NCBI GenBank assembly: GCA_023460955.1
Contig: JAEWOH010000006.1
Coordinates: 1-12,496 of the forward strand
Direction of reading: 5' to 3'
Origin: Bacillota bacterium
Lineage (GTDB): Bacteria > Bacillota > Clostridia > Acetivibrionales > DSM-1351
DNA length: 12,496 bases
The notes beneath the pieces were generated by a model, which was given only the letters and a program-made list of their open reading frames with translations, made no database searches and had not been told where the DNA came from. The first letter of the stretch is position 1. Every line of letters starts with the position of its first letter. Shown piece by piece: positions 5,872-12,496 of the stretch. Both the position numbers and the translations under genes were made by a program.

Positions 5872-6645
5872 GTGGAAATCGATAAACACATGATCCAAGA
5901 TGCACTTTCTAATTTAAAACATCACTTCAATCAATACAAAGAATATAATTGGAATTATAAACACTTTCTAGAAAACCTGATCAAGAAAGAGCAGAAAAAG
6001 ATATGATCACATCTTCAACTTAAATAGAGAATTTAATAACTCGTCAACCTTTAGTAAGTATAATACGAGATGGGAATCCAGATCGATTTGAAGTTTTTTG
6101 GAGATATGTCGTCAGATTTACCAGATAATATTCCAAAAAATTGAAAATCCTATTATAAATTTATAAATGCTAAATACCTTAATTGAATTATCTCATAATG
6201 ACAACCATAAGTCCGATATAGCAACAGATAAACTGTTCCAAGCAAAAACATCACTCCTTGTTAAGCCAAATAATAATATTGAGTTGCTTAATAACTTAAT
6301 TGCTATGAATCTAATCAATGCAGTACTAAAACGTAAAGAATTTAAAAGCAAAGAAAAAGAAGCATTAATTCATTATGGCTTATTAAAACCACGTGTTTCG
6401 AGATTATTTGATATCTAATAGATAATCGTCAAAAATTTGTAATAGATTTCTACATCAACCAACAGGAAAAATGTGCGTATATAGAAGTAGAAGGATTACA
6501 ATTCAGTTTTCATAATATAACAATCGACGAACCACTTAAAGCTTTCATCAATTCACCATTAAATAGTCCTAAGCCTTGGAAAGGAATACGTCTACAAAAA
6601 ATTGTAGGGGAACTATTCGACTATATAACAAAAAAAGAGGCTTAA
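5872..6645 (+). pseudogene. Decayed coding region, fragments in three frames
   Basis: Protein-like pieces follow one another but change frame. 5872-6006 gives 44 residues (possible GTG or ATG start). 6024-6128 has no start codon and includes RDGNPDRFEVFWRY. 6167-6418 gives 83 residues (MLNTLIELSHNDNHKSDIAT...). 6412-6645 has no start codon and reads through FVIDFYINQQEKCAYIEVEG to ...GELFDYITKKEA. The last piece runs straight into a terminator, as the end of a genuine gene would. The simplest reading is one or two former genes broken by small insertions and deletions. I do not recognise the family. The 83-residue frame alone could still be expressed, but no Shine-Dalgarno precedes its ATG. 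Chance open frames cannot be excluded for the first two pieces. Confidence 0.45.
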
Positions 6646-6663
6646 ATTAAAGCCTCTTTTTTT
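6632..6663 (+). terminator. Intrinsic terminator after the decayed gene
   Basis: AAAGAGGCTT and AAGCCTCTTT form a 10-bp stem (6634-6643 and 6650-6659) with a 6-base loop, followed by more T; flanking A and T runs lengthen the stem. It overlaps the stop codon of the last coding fragment, supporting that fragment as the genuine 3' end of a gene. The A runs on the other side mean it could work in both directions. It lies 11 bases before the IS left end. Confidence 0.75.
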
Positions 6664-6673
6664 ATCTAATGGA

Positions 6674-6698
6674 TGTCTCGTCCTGAAATAGCGATACA
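6674..6698 (+). repeat. Left terminal inverted repeat of the IS
   Basis: It begins TGTCTCGTCCTGAAATAGCG and pairs with the right end at 8033-8057 (20 of 25 positions identical after reverse complement). It lies 15 bases before the orfA start, so the orfA promoter must overlap or lie near this end. Confidence 0.8.
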
Positions 6699-6712
6699 CA
6701 AAAAGAATCGTT

Positions 6713-7141
6713 ATGAAAGAAAGCACAAATTATGTAAAGCGCACGCAGCGTGATTACACTTTAACCTTCAAGCTGAATGTTGTTAAGGAGCTTGAATCAG
6801 GGGAATTGACCATTTCACAAGCTAAAAAGAAGTATGGTATCCAGGGAGATAGCACCATTCGGAATTGGCTGAGAAAATATGGTAACTTTGATTGGGAGAA
6901 TCAAATACCATCTAATATGGCAAAGTCACCAGAACAACGTATTCTAGAACTAGAAGCCAAGGTCAGGCTGTTGGAAAAGCAGAAGGCGCAACTTGAGCGT
7001 CAGAATCACATCGCTGACTCCAAAGCTATCATCTTTGACATGATGATTGATATTGCAGAAGAAGAATATAAAATCGACGTAAGAAAAAACTTGAAACCCG
7101 CGCAATCAATCGTTTCCGGCAAGAAAAACAAGAAAGCCTAA
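6713..7141 (+). CDS. IS3-family transposase OrfA
   Basis: The 142 residues show the usual OrfA plan. A basic N-terminus is followed by a helix-turn-helix (about 18-57, TLTFKLNVVKELESGEL then ISQAKKKYGI...STIRNWLRKYG) that binds the IS ends. A leucine-zipper-like coiled coil (about 76-98, RILELEAKVRLLEKQKAQLE) is used for multimer formation. In the family, OrfA alone regulates transposition, while the active enzyme is the OrfAB fusion made by -1 frameshifting. The slippery site A_AAA_AAC lies at 7084-7090, in phase with orfA codons 125-126. Without slippage translation goes on to 7141. Confidence 0.9.
   Translation: MKESTNYVKRTQRDYTLTFKLNVVKELESGELTISQAKKKYGIQGDSTIRNWLRKYGNFDWENQIPSNMAKSPEQRILELEAKVRLLEKQKAQLERQNHIADSKAIIFDMMIDIAEEEYKIDVRKNLKPAQSIVSGKKNKKA
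7084..7090 (+). other. Programmed -1 ribosomal frameshift site A_AAA_AAC
   Basis: The heptamer AAAAAAC falls exactly in the X_XXY_YYZ phase of orfA (codons AAA AAC after an AGA). Slipping back one base joins the orfA frame to the orfB frame, which is free of stops from here to 8004. The joined product is 126 residues of OrfA plus 304 of OrfB, 430 in all. A weak potential stimulator (GAAAC 7093-7097 pairing with GTTTC 7112-7116) follows. The phase and position are seen directly; use of the site is inferred from IS3-family precedent. Confidence 0.75.
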
Positions 7142-8004
7142 GTTTTACTTGTAGATTGTTCGGGTTAGACAGGCAAGTGTACTATCGCAGGGTCAAGCGT
7201 ATGCAGAGGCGTCAGGGAATAGCAGGGGAAATTGTGAACCTAGTCCATGAAATCCGCACCACCCAGCCAAAAATAGGTACCCGGAAGCTTTACCATATAT
7301 TAGCGGAAAAGCTACAGGCATTAAAAGTAGGCCGAGACAAATTCTTTGATATTTTACGCGCCAACCGTTTGTTGATCACCCCCAAAAGAAGCTATCATAC
7401 GACCACTATGTCACATCATAGATTTAGAAAATACCCGAATATTATTAAAGAAGTGACTGTTTATCGTCCCAACCAGGTTTGGGTAAGTGATATCACTTAC
7501 ATCGGAAAGCGAGAAAGACCCTGTTACCTGAGTTTGGTTACAGATGCCTATTCGAAAAAGATAGTTGGCTTTGAGGTTTCGGCAACCATGTGTACATCCC
7601 ATGTTGTAAAAGCATTGAAAATGGCTCAAAAACAAAGAAAAACAAACGAACCATTAATCCATCATTCCGACAGAGGGGTGCAATATTGTGCGGAGGAATA
7701 CCAATATTACCTAACCAAGTACCAGGTCAGGTGCAGTATGACAGAAAACTCTGATCCTTATGAAAATGCTATCGCCGAACGGATTAATGGCATCCTGAAA
7801 CAAGAGTTCATGATTGATACCTATCATCTAGATTTACATTTGATGAAGCAAATCGTAGACGAAGCGATCAATATCTATAACAATGACAGACCACACTGGT
7901 CAAATCATATGCTAACACCAAATCAGATGCACATGAAATCAAATAGAAACTTCAGGACTTACAAAACAAAAAACAGTAGTAAGCTATTGGCTACTACTGT
8001 TTAA
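7090..8004 (+). CDS. IS3-family transposase OrfB (DDE domain), made as OrfAB by frameshift
   Basis: Translation of this frame continues upstream of the TTG at 7156 with CRLFGLDRQVYYRR, typical of the start of the OrfB core, so the TTG is unlikely to be the true start. The sequence is best read from the frameshift site. Numbered from the TTG, an HTH_21-like region covers about 20-90 and the rve integrase core about 100-220. The DDE triad is D112 (VSDITY), D172 (HHSDRGVQY) and E208 (ENAIAERI), with 35 residues between the second Asp and the Glu, as in IS3. It performs strand cleavage and transfer at the IS ends. No inactivating mutation is visible. Confidence 0.9.
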   Translation, partial: LETRAINRFRQEKQESLSFTCRLFGLDRQVYYRRVKRMQRRQGIAGEIVNLVHEIRTTQPKIGTRKLYHILAEKLQALKVGRDKFFDILRANRLLITPKRSYHTTTMSHHRFRKYPNIIKEVTVYRPNQVWVSDITYIGKRERPCYLSLVTDAYSKKIVGFEVSATMCTSHVVKALKMAQKQRKTNEPLIHHSDRGVQYCAEEYQYYLTKYQVRCSMTENSDPYENAIAERINGILKQEFMIDTYHLDLHLMKQIVDEAINIYNNDRPHWSNHMLTPNQMHMKSNRNFRTYKTKNSSKLLATTV

Positions 8005-8032
8005 AATTAAGTATTTTTAATCACTGAAAATC

Positions 8033-8057
8033 TGTATCTATTTTTCAGGACTAGTCA
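8033..8057 (-). repeat. Right terminal inverted repeat of the IS
   Basis: On the minus strand it begins TGACTAGTCCTGAAAAATAG and matches the left end at 20 of 25 positions. It lies 28 bases after the orfB stop. Confidence 0.8.
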
Positions 8058-8276
8058 GTTTAGTTGTCTTTAAAATTTATCTTTCAATTTCCAGATCCAT
8101 CGCTGACAGAAATTTAAATTGGAGATAAACCTAAGAAAGAAACCAATCGCTTTTTCATCCTAAACTTTATTTTAAACATCCACAGCGAGAAATTAAACTA
8201 GAGTTTCTTCCGGGATAATAATAAACTCAATTTTCGAATGAAAAGGAATATACGGGTTTAATAAATGTGTGCAGGA
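8058..8276. other. Gap between IS and ridA
   Basis: These 219 bases show no reading frame with coding character, hairpin or promoter consensus. They are downstream of both orfB and ridA, so transcripts converge here. Confidence 0.4.
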
Positions 8277-8651
8277 CTATACTTCTGCTATCAAGTCTAC
8301 CTCTAGCATATATCCATGACGTAATTCAGCTACCGGAACGACCGTTCGGGCGGGCTTATGTTTACCAATGAAATCGGCGAACAAAGCATTGAATTGGGGG
8401 CAAAATTTAACGTCGCTGACATAAGCCGTAACCTTGACGATCTTCGACATACTACTCGAAGAAGCTAATAGAATATTCTCAATATTCTGAAACACAACGG
8501 TAAATTGACTTTCAAAATCATCTTCTTCATGGTGCTTTCCATCTACCGATATGGGCAATTGGCCCGATACAAATAGAAAATGATTTGAAACTATAGCTGT
8601 GCTATAATGGCCGTTTGGCTTTGGCAGTCGATTCCCCTGTAGTATTTTCAT
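8277..8651 (-). CDS. ridA: RidA/YjgF/UK114-family enamine/imine deaminase
   Basis: This 124-residue single-domain protein has the length usual for the family. The fold markers are GHYSTAIVSNHFLFVSGQLP (14-33), the helix QFTVVFQNIENIL (49-61) and the end motif PARTVVPVAEL...MLEVDLIAEV. R102 corresponds to the catalytic arginine (R105 in E. coli RidA), with Y16 and E117 also in their usual places, so deaminase activity is plausible. RidA enzymes hydrolyse reactive 2-aminoacrylate-type intermediates released by PLP enzymes in the cytosol and act as homotrimers. The ATG at 8651 is preferred to a TTG nine bases upstream. An AraC-type regulator gene lies 74 bases upstream on the same strand and may control it; a substrate-specific Rid subfamily is possible. 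Confidence 0.88.
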   Translation of the reverse strand: MKILQGNRLPKPNGHYSTAIVSNHFLFVSGQLPISVDGKHHEEDDFESQFTVVFQNIENILLASSSSMSKIVKVTAYVSDVKFCPQFNALFADFIGKHKPARTVVPVAELRHGYMLEVDLIAEV

Positions 8652-8725
8652 GTTAAACAATTGATTTTATTCGCTTGCTACAAAATAAACCTATGCTTAA
8701 ATTTTAAAATAGAACGATATTAGCG

Positions 8726-9154
8726 TCAGGCCTTCTGTAACTCCTTAGGCAAGAATCCAATCATTTGACGAAAGTACCTCGTAAAATGGCTTTGATCCGA
8801 AAAACCACATAAAAAAGCTATCTCTGTTAGCGAATAACCGCTAAAATGCATCAGTTCCACGGCTCGAATAATCCTAATTTTCCGCTGGTAAAGCAATACT
8901 GTACTCCCTGCATATTTTTCGAAATATTTCGATATTGTTACTTTATGAACTGCACATAAATTTGACAACTCTTCTTGCGTGATCTGCTTATTCCAATGTT
9001 CTTTGATGTAATCCTTGGCAATATTTACCCAGGAAGGGAACTGGCTCATCACCAATTTCTTCTGAGGTCCTAAATCAAGAGACATTATCAAAGTTTCTAC
9101 CGCCATAAAAGATTCGTTATCGCGGTAACTTAATTCCTTATAAATGTTAATCAT
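8726..9154 (-). CDS. AraC-family regulator lacking the N-terminal sensor domain
   Basis: The 142 residues carry a complete AraC DNA-binding domain. A first helix-turn-helix spans about 57-80 (ITQEELSNLCAVHKVTISKY) and a second about 107-130, with the signature IAFLCGFSDQSHFTRYFR followed by GFLPKEL. Residues 1-45 (INIYKELSYRDNESFMAVET...) resemble the linker that normally follows a cupin-type ligand domain in full-length regulators of about 280 residues, so the sensor half is missing rather than absent by design. The in-frame DNA upstream meets a stop within six codons and no cupin remnant was recognised. It may be a 5'-truncated remnant or a short constitutive regulator. It lies 74 bases upstream of ridA on the same strand. 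Confidence 0.8.
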   Translation of the reverse strand: MINIYKELSYRDNESFMAVETLIMSLDLGPQKKLVMSQFPSWVNIAKDYIKEHWNKQITQEELSNLCAVHKVTISKYFEKYAGSTVLLYQRKIRIIRAVELMHFSGYSLTEIAFLCGFSDQSHFTRYFRQMIGFLPKELQKA

Positions 9155-9649
9155 AAATAAATGTATACATCAACCCCAATTGTAATTTCTTGGCCCTTAC
9201 AATATTTTATTATAGACTGGCTGATATTCGCAAAGACTAAAGAATTTTGAAAATGTTTAATGAAGCTTGAAAATATATTTTCATAAATACGGACGTCCGG
9301 TTAAATTACCCCCAAGGAAATAAATATCACATCATTTCCAGCAATTTAAAGCTTCGTATTAATCCAATAATTTCAATTGTTTGTTCAAAAATGTTTACTA
9401 AAATTTGATTTAAGCTTTCCTTTCGGTATTTACATTCGCACAAATCACGGCCAGCATCTATTTAATCTTCAAAACCAAGATCCTTTTTGTTAGAATTCAC
9501 TATCACTACCAATCAAGAACAGTTTTTTCCTTTAAAACTTTCAATATGTAAATATATGAAAACTATTAAATAAGTAATATCACTTTATTTTATTAGGAAA
9601 ATTTTGGAAATAAAAAGTAAAATGTACGAAATACAAGGTTTTTAATGTC
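9155..9649. other. 495-bp gene-free gap with palindromes
   Basis: No frame here has coding character on either strand. Two perfect palindromes lie close together: TGAAAATATATTTTCA (9268-9283) and CGGACGTCCG (9290-9299). The GC-rich second one stands out in the AT-rich surroundings and could be an operator for the AraC-type gene. The missing 5' part of that gene would have lain here, so part of the gap may be its decayed sequence. Confidence 0.4.
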
Positions 9650-10147
9650 CTAATCACGTTTTTGAAGGTACGGAAGGAGCGTTTCTACCCTGTTTTCACC
9701 GTCGAATTGTTTGATAATTTGTAGAGATTTAGCCTCATAGATATAGGTTGAAGGAAAATTCTTAGGATTAAAACTTAAAATAAATTCGCCTTCTGGGTCA
9801 TAAAGAAATTTTACACGCTTATCATTTCTCAAACCTTTAGCAAACATATTGATGTATCCATCTACCAGAGGTTTCTCCTGCATAGAAATAAAATAGAAAT
9901 CCACATCCTGCCGGATCTTATCCAATGACTTGGAAATGCCCTGACCCAGCTCTTGGCAATGCCCACAGCCTGGATCAAAAAGGATAAATACCTGCGTATG
10001 CTTACTGTTCAAAGAGTCTGAAGTAAACTTAGCACCAGTGTTCATATCACTAAACTTGGAGAATGCAGGCATTTTCTCTGGCACTTGTCCATTGGACAAT
10101 CCAACAGTTGTGAAAACAAAGATGAGAACTAAGATAATATTCTTCAT
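9650..10147 (-). CDS. Exported thioredoxin-like protein (CGHC active site)
   Basis: The start is placed at the ATG at 10147, giving 165 residues that begin with a clear signal peptide (MKNIILVLIFVFTTVGLSNG, cleavage near residue 21). An upstream TTG at 10186 would hide the signal and is rejected. The mature part is a thioredoxin fold with the active site DPGCGHCQ (C61, C64) and the cis-proline P132 in KNFPSTYIY. The closest known group is TlpA/ResA-like periplasmic thiol-disulfide proteins of Bacteroidota. It would reduce or oxidise disulfides, or assist cytochrome maturation, in the periplasm; the partner cannot be told from the window. It stands alone and is divergent from purN. Confidence 0.85.
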   Translation of the reverse strand: MKNIILVLIFVFTTVGLSNGQVPEKMPAFSKFSDMNTGAKFTSDSLNSKHTQVFILFDPGCGHCQELGQGISKSLDKIRQDVDFYFISMQEKPLVDGYINMFAKGLRNDKRVKFLYDPEGEFILSFNPKNFPSTYIYEAKSLQIIKQFDGENRVETLLPYLQKRD

Positions 10148-10235
10148 AACCTGATAATTTGAGCTTAATGTCCTTAAATCTAACAAAAATTACCCCATAA
10201 TGAGCTCAAATTCCCCTTTATTGGAAAAATTCAGC

Positions 10236-10243
10236 TATATTTG
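10236..10243 (+). promoter_or_regulatory. Candidate -7 box of the purN promoter
   Basis: TATATTTG is an exact match to the Bacteroidota -7 consensus TAnnTTTG. It lies 39 bases before the purN start codon, with a run of ten A between. A TTG at 10221-10223 is only 12 bases upstream, shorter than the usual 17-23, so the -33 element is uncertain. Confidence 0.55.
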
Positions 10244-10282
10244 TGAAAAAAAAAAGTTAAAATTTTCAAACGATAACACACT

Positions 10283-10858
10283 GTGAAAAAGCGTATTGCT
10301 ATTTTTGCTTCTGGTTCTGGATCGAATGCTCAAAAAATCATGGAGCATTTTAAATACGCCGACAGCGCCGAAGTTGCCTTAGTTCTAAGTAACAACCCAG
10401 ATGCATATGTTTTACAACGTGCAGATAATTTTGAAATCCCAACTCATGTTTTTGATAAGCACGATTTCTACCAAACCGATGAAATCGTAGAACTATTGAA
10501 AAGACTTGAAATTGATTTAGTGGTTTTAGCAGGTTTCTTATGGTTAGTACCTGAAAACCTATTGAAGAGCTTTCCAAACAAAATTATCAACATACACCCT
10601 GCCCTATTACCCAAATTTGGTGGCAAAGGAATGTATGGCGACAAGGTACATAAAGCAGTCTTGGAAGCGGGCGAAGAGGAACACGGTATTACCATCCACT
10701 TTGTTAATGAAAATTTTGATGAAGGTGAAATCATTCACCAAGCCCGCTTTCGTGTAGAAGCCGGCGATACCTTGGAAATTTTAAAGTTCAATGGTCAGCA
10801 GCTTGAGCATGCGCACTATCCGAAAGTAATCGAGAACTTATTGAAAAAATACAATTAA
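10283..10858 (+). CDS. purN: Phosphoribosylglycinamide formyltransferase (GAR transformylase)
   Basis: PurN transfers a formyl group from 10-formyltetrahydrofolate to GAR, the third step of IMP synthesis, in the cytosol. The 191 residues cover the whole formyl transferase fold. ASGSGSN (9-15) binds the substrate phosphate. The catalytic residues are N103 and H105 in INIHPALLP, with D146 in NFDEGEI, equivalent to N106, H108 and D144 of E. coli PurN. The GGKGMYGDKVH segment (113-123) is the usual folate/GAR loop region. The start is GTG at 10283; there is no in-frame ATG nearby and the family begins with this KRIAIFASGSG sequence. A consensus -7 box precedes it and a strong terminator follows, so it is transcribed alone. 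The next pathway gene in the window, purH, lies 1.6 kb away on the same strand. Confidence 0.96.
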   Translation: MKKRIAIFASGSGSNAQKIMEHFKYADSAEVALVLSNNPDAYVLQRADNFEIPTHVFDKHDFYQTDEIVELLKRLEIDLVVLAGFLWLVPENLLKSFPNKIINIHPALLPKFGGKGMYGDKVHKAVLEAGEEEHGITIHFVNENFDEGEIIHQARFRVEAGDTLEILKFNGQQLEHAHYPKVIENLLKKYN

Positions 10859-10889
10859 ACTTACTTTAGTTTAATTCAATAAACATAAC

Positions 10890-10922
10890 AAAGGAGCTAC
10901 CCCATGGACAGCTCCTTTTTCA
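10890..10922 (+). terminator. Intrinsic terminator of purN
   Basis: AAAGGAGCT and AGCTCCTTT form a 9-bp stem (10890-10898 and 10910-10918) around an 11-base loop, and the run of T continues to 10921. It begins 32 bases after the purN stop. Confidence 0.9.
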
Positions 10923-10985
10923 TTATCTTCGAACCTTTTTTGAGGATTCTTACACATCCAAAATTTCCTGGAATATTACTTGACC

Positions 10986-11029
10986 TCATTCGAGACACAT
11001 TCGGAATTTTCCGAATGTGTCTCGAATGA
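10986..11029. repeat. 44-nt near-perfect palindrome in the purN-esterase gap
   Basis: Two perfect 21-base arms (10986-11006 and 11009-11029) flank TT, giving a very stable cruciform or RNA hairpin. The left arm contains CATTCG twice (CATTCGAGACACATTCGGAA). No T tract follows on either strand, so it is not a standard intrinsic terminator, and purN already has one. It may be a dispersed palindromic (REP-like) element, a bidirectional transcription or RNA-processing barrier between convergent genes, or a protein-binding site. Confidence 0.8.
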
Positions 11030-11099
11030 AACCAAACTGAAACCAAGAGATTCCCGTTCAAAAAACACCTATCTTATTTCGGATACTTTTGCTCTTTAC

Positions 11100-12287
11100 C
11101 TAATCAAAATCTCGGAAGAGGAATGTACTGAATTCAACTAAATAATCCCTCCAATTTGACCAAGTATGGCCACCTTTAGATTCATGATATATATAATCTA
11201 ATTTTATCCCATCCAGCTTCTTCCTAAAATCCGCTCCTGTGTCATAAAGAAAGTCATCTTCACCCATTCCAATCCAATATATTTCGTAATCATTCTCCTT
11301 TTGCTTCAGCAAGTTTTCATCAAACTTATCATATACTTCGCGCTTGATCTTATCATTGATCCTATAAGCAGCCGAGAACAAACCCACATAGCCAAAGGTA
11401 TTTGGATAGAAGCTTGAAATAAACATAGCATGCGAACCACCCATGGACAAGCCAGCTATGGCACGGCTCTTCTTATCCTTAATGACCCTATAATTCGATT
11501 CAACGAAATTAATGATTTCATCAAAATTGGATTCCATATCCCCAGACCCTACATCCGGCGTAAAAAACTCGATCTTATATTCTCCCTTTTCTGAAAAACC
11601 AGGAGCTGCAGAGTTGCTGGTATGGCCATTAGGCATCACCACGATCATCGGTTCTACTTTGCCTTCTTCAATCAGGTTGTCCATGATCTGTGCCACGCGC
11701 CCCAGTGTTGGCCAAGCATCCTCATCCCCTCCCATTCCATGTAGCAAATATAGAACTGGAAACTTTTCCTTCGAAGACTCATAACCTGGTGGTGTGTAAA
11801 CCGTCATTCTTCTTTCTGACTTATTGATCTTGGATGGATACCATTGCTTGATCATGGAACCATGCGGCACAGACATCGTCTTATAATAGTCCGCATTCCC
11901 TTCATTGGTAATGAAGTAATTGAAGACATTGCCCACATCCCGCACCTGATATACATTCAATGGATCATTGATTCGAACACCATCAACAATAAAATTATAT
12001 AGAAATAGATCTGACCCTAAACTATCTTGTTTTACTGACCATAGCCCTGAAGCATCTTTTTTCATCGCTACCTTAGGCAACTCTTGAGGCTTCTGGACCA
12101 TCCAATTTCCCGTTAAATATACTGACCTAGCTTCTGGAGCAACCAAGTAAAAAGTTACCGAATTGTCTGCAGCAACCACCGGAGAGTTGACTTTGATTTC
12201 TTTCGCACCAATATTTTCTTGTGCTTTTCCAGGCAATCCGAGGAGCCCTAAGGCCAAGGTCATTGATAAAATAAGAAGATTTTTCAT
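11100..12287 (-). CDS. Secreted CE1-like esterase with N-terminal CBM48/E-set domain
   Basis: The 395 residues begin with a signal peptide (MKNLLILSMTLALGLLGLPG, cut near KAQ). Residues about 32-128 form an Ig-like E-set/CBM48 domain (VTFYLVAPEARSVYLTGNW, then LYNFIVDGVRINDP). Residues about 150-395 are an alpha/beta hydrolase of the esterase D/feruloyl esterase group. The nucleophile is S281 in GLSMGGSH, the acid is probably D344 or D345 in GMGEDDF, and the base is H374 in GGHTW. LLHGMGGDEDAW (181-192) forms the oxyanion region. In Bacteroidota this two-domain layout is common among periplasmic or surface feruloyl and acetyl-xylan esterases that remove ester groups from plant polysaccharides. 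No SusC/SusD pair or glycosidase is nearby, so the substrate cannot be fixed. It lies between purN and purH on the opposite strand. Confidence 0.88.
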   Translation of the reverse strand: MKNLLILSMTLALGLLGLPGKAQENIGAKEIKVNSPVVAADNSVTFYLVAPEARSVYLTGNWMVQKPQELPKVAMKKDASGLWSVKQDSLGSDLFLYNFIVDGVRINDPLNVYQVRDVGNVFNYFITNEGNADYYKTMSVPHGSMIKQWYPSKINKSERRMTVYTPPGYESSKEKFPVLYLLHGMGGDEDAWPTLGRVAQIMDNLIEEGKVEPMIVVMPNGHTSNSAAPGFSEKGEYKIEFFTPDVGSGDMESNFDEIINFVESNYRVIKDKKSRAIAGLSMGGSHAMFISSFYPNTFGYVGLFSAAYRINDKIKREVYDKFDENLLKQKENDYEIYWIGMGEDDFLYDTGADFRKKLDGIKLDYIYHESKGGHTWSNWRDYLVEFSTFLFRDFD

Positions 12288-12401
12288 GGTTAAGTTTGTG
12301 TTTTAGAATCGAATAAACCAATATACTAATAATTTAAAACTGTTTGAGCCGGAGCATTTTAATTAAGTAATAAAATTCAAGAAAATTATATTTTAAATAA
12401 T

Positions 12402-12409
12402 TATCTTTG
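12402..12409 (+). promoter_or_regulatory. Candidate -7 box of the purH promoter
   Basis: TATCTTTG is an exact match to TAnnTTTG, 19 bases before the purH start codon, which predicts a very short leader. No clear -33 TTG is seen at the usual spacing. The box lies just inside the right arm of an imperfect inverted repeat (GTTTGAGCCG at 12342-12351 and CGGCTCCAAAC at 12410-12420). Confidence 0.5.
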
Positions 12410-12428
12410 CGGCTCCAAACAAAACGCA

Positions 12429-12496
12429 ATGAATCATCCTGTTAAGATTAAAAATGCATTGGTTTCAGTTTATTATAAAGATAACCTTGCACCTCT
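12429..12496 (+). CDS. purH: Bifunctional AICAR transformylase / IMP cyclohydrolase, 3' part outside window
   Basis: Only 22 codons are visible, but the N-terminus KIKNALVSVYYKDNLAP is the characteristic beginning of the Bacteroidota PurH IMP cyclohydrolase (MGS-like) domain. PurH catalyses the last two steps of IMP synthesis in the cytosol. The ATG at 12429 fits the family start and is preceded by a consensus -7 box. The esterase gene is divergent, with a 141-bp shared upstream region. Confidence 0.85.
   Translation, partial: MNHPVKIKNALVSVYYKDNLAP

Larger units (their letters stand above)
6674..8057 (+). mobile_element. IS3-family insertion sequence, about 1,384 bp
   Basis: The element has two overlapping-phase transposase genes and terminal inverted repeats that begin TG and end CA, as IS3-family ends do. 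Left and right ends match at 20 of 25 positions, sharing GTCCTGAAA and GATACA. Length, gene order and the -1 phase between orfA and orfB all fit the family. Both reading frames and the catalytic triad are intact, so the copy may be mobile. The flanking bases (GGA before, GTT after) show no 3-bp target duplication, which suggests the flanks have been rearranged or have changed since insertion. Confidence 0.88.

Noticed and set aside
7411..7635. Minus-strand frame inside the transposase
   Set aside because: It is antisense to the DDE domain and explained by codon bias of the real gene.
10148..10186. TTG start for the thioredoxin-like protein
   Set aside because: It would put 13 residues before an otherwise standard signal peptide; the internal ATG is the better start.
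10468..10734. Minus-strand frame of 88 codons inside purN
   Set aside because: It is antisense to the conserved catalytic region of purN, with no family resemblance or start signal.
11512..11784. Plus-strand frame of 90 codons inside the esterase
   Set aside because: It is antisense to the hydrolase core and has no independent support.

Overview
The window looks like part of a Bacteroidota chromosome, most likely from the Sphingobacteriaceae (Sphingobacterium or Pedobacter type). It is AT-rich, and candidate promoters carry the Bacteroidota -7 box TAnnTTTG (before purN and before purH). Most starts lack a strong Shine-Dalgarno, and the protein families present (split HipA with an N-terminal Cys knuckle, Arm-type tyrosine integrase, secreted CE1-like esterase) are typical of that phylum. 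No rRNA, tRNA or CRISPR array was seen.

Bases 1 to about 5,620 read as the end of an integrated mobile element or island. At its right edge a tyrosine recombinase (minus strand) sits beside a cluster of TTGGGTGT/ACACCCAA repeats. It is followed three bases later by an unrecognised 345-residue protein. Next comes a three-gene HipBST-type toxin-antitoxin operon: a HipB-like repressor, a HipS-like stand-alone N-terminal HipA subdomain, and a HipT-like kinase. The three genes overlap one another, and upstream of them are three 18-bp palindromic operators spaced exactly 40 bp apart. Facing this operon are a WYL-domain regulator (cut by the window start), an unrecognised 134-residue protein, and short decayed reading frames.

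Bases 5,640 to 8,060 hold scar tissue: coding fragments broken across three frames (about 5,872-6,645) that end at a clear terminator, then an IS3-family insertion sequence of about 1,384 bp. The IS has matching ends (20 of 25 bases) and a perfect A_AAA_AAC slippery heptamer for a -1 frameshift that would give a 430-residue OrfAB transposase.

Bases 8,060 to 12,496 are more ordinary chromosome: a RidA-family deaminase; a short AraC-type regulator that has only its DNA-binding half; a 495-bp gap without genes; an exported thioredoxin-like protein with a CGHC site; purN, divergent from it; a terminator and a striking 44-nt palindrome; a secreted CE1-like esterase; and the first 22 codons of purH. 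purN and purH belong to the same pathway (IMP synthesis) but are transcribed separately here, with the esterase gene between them.
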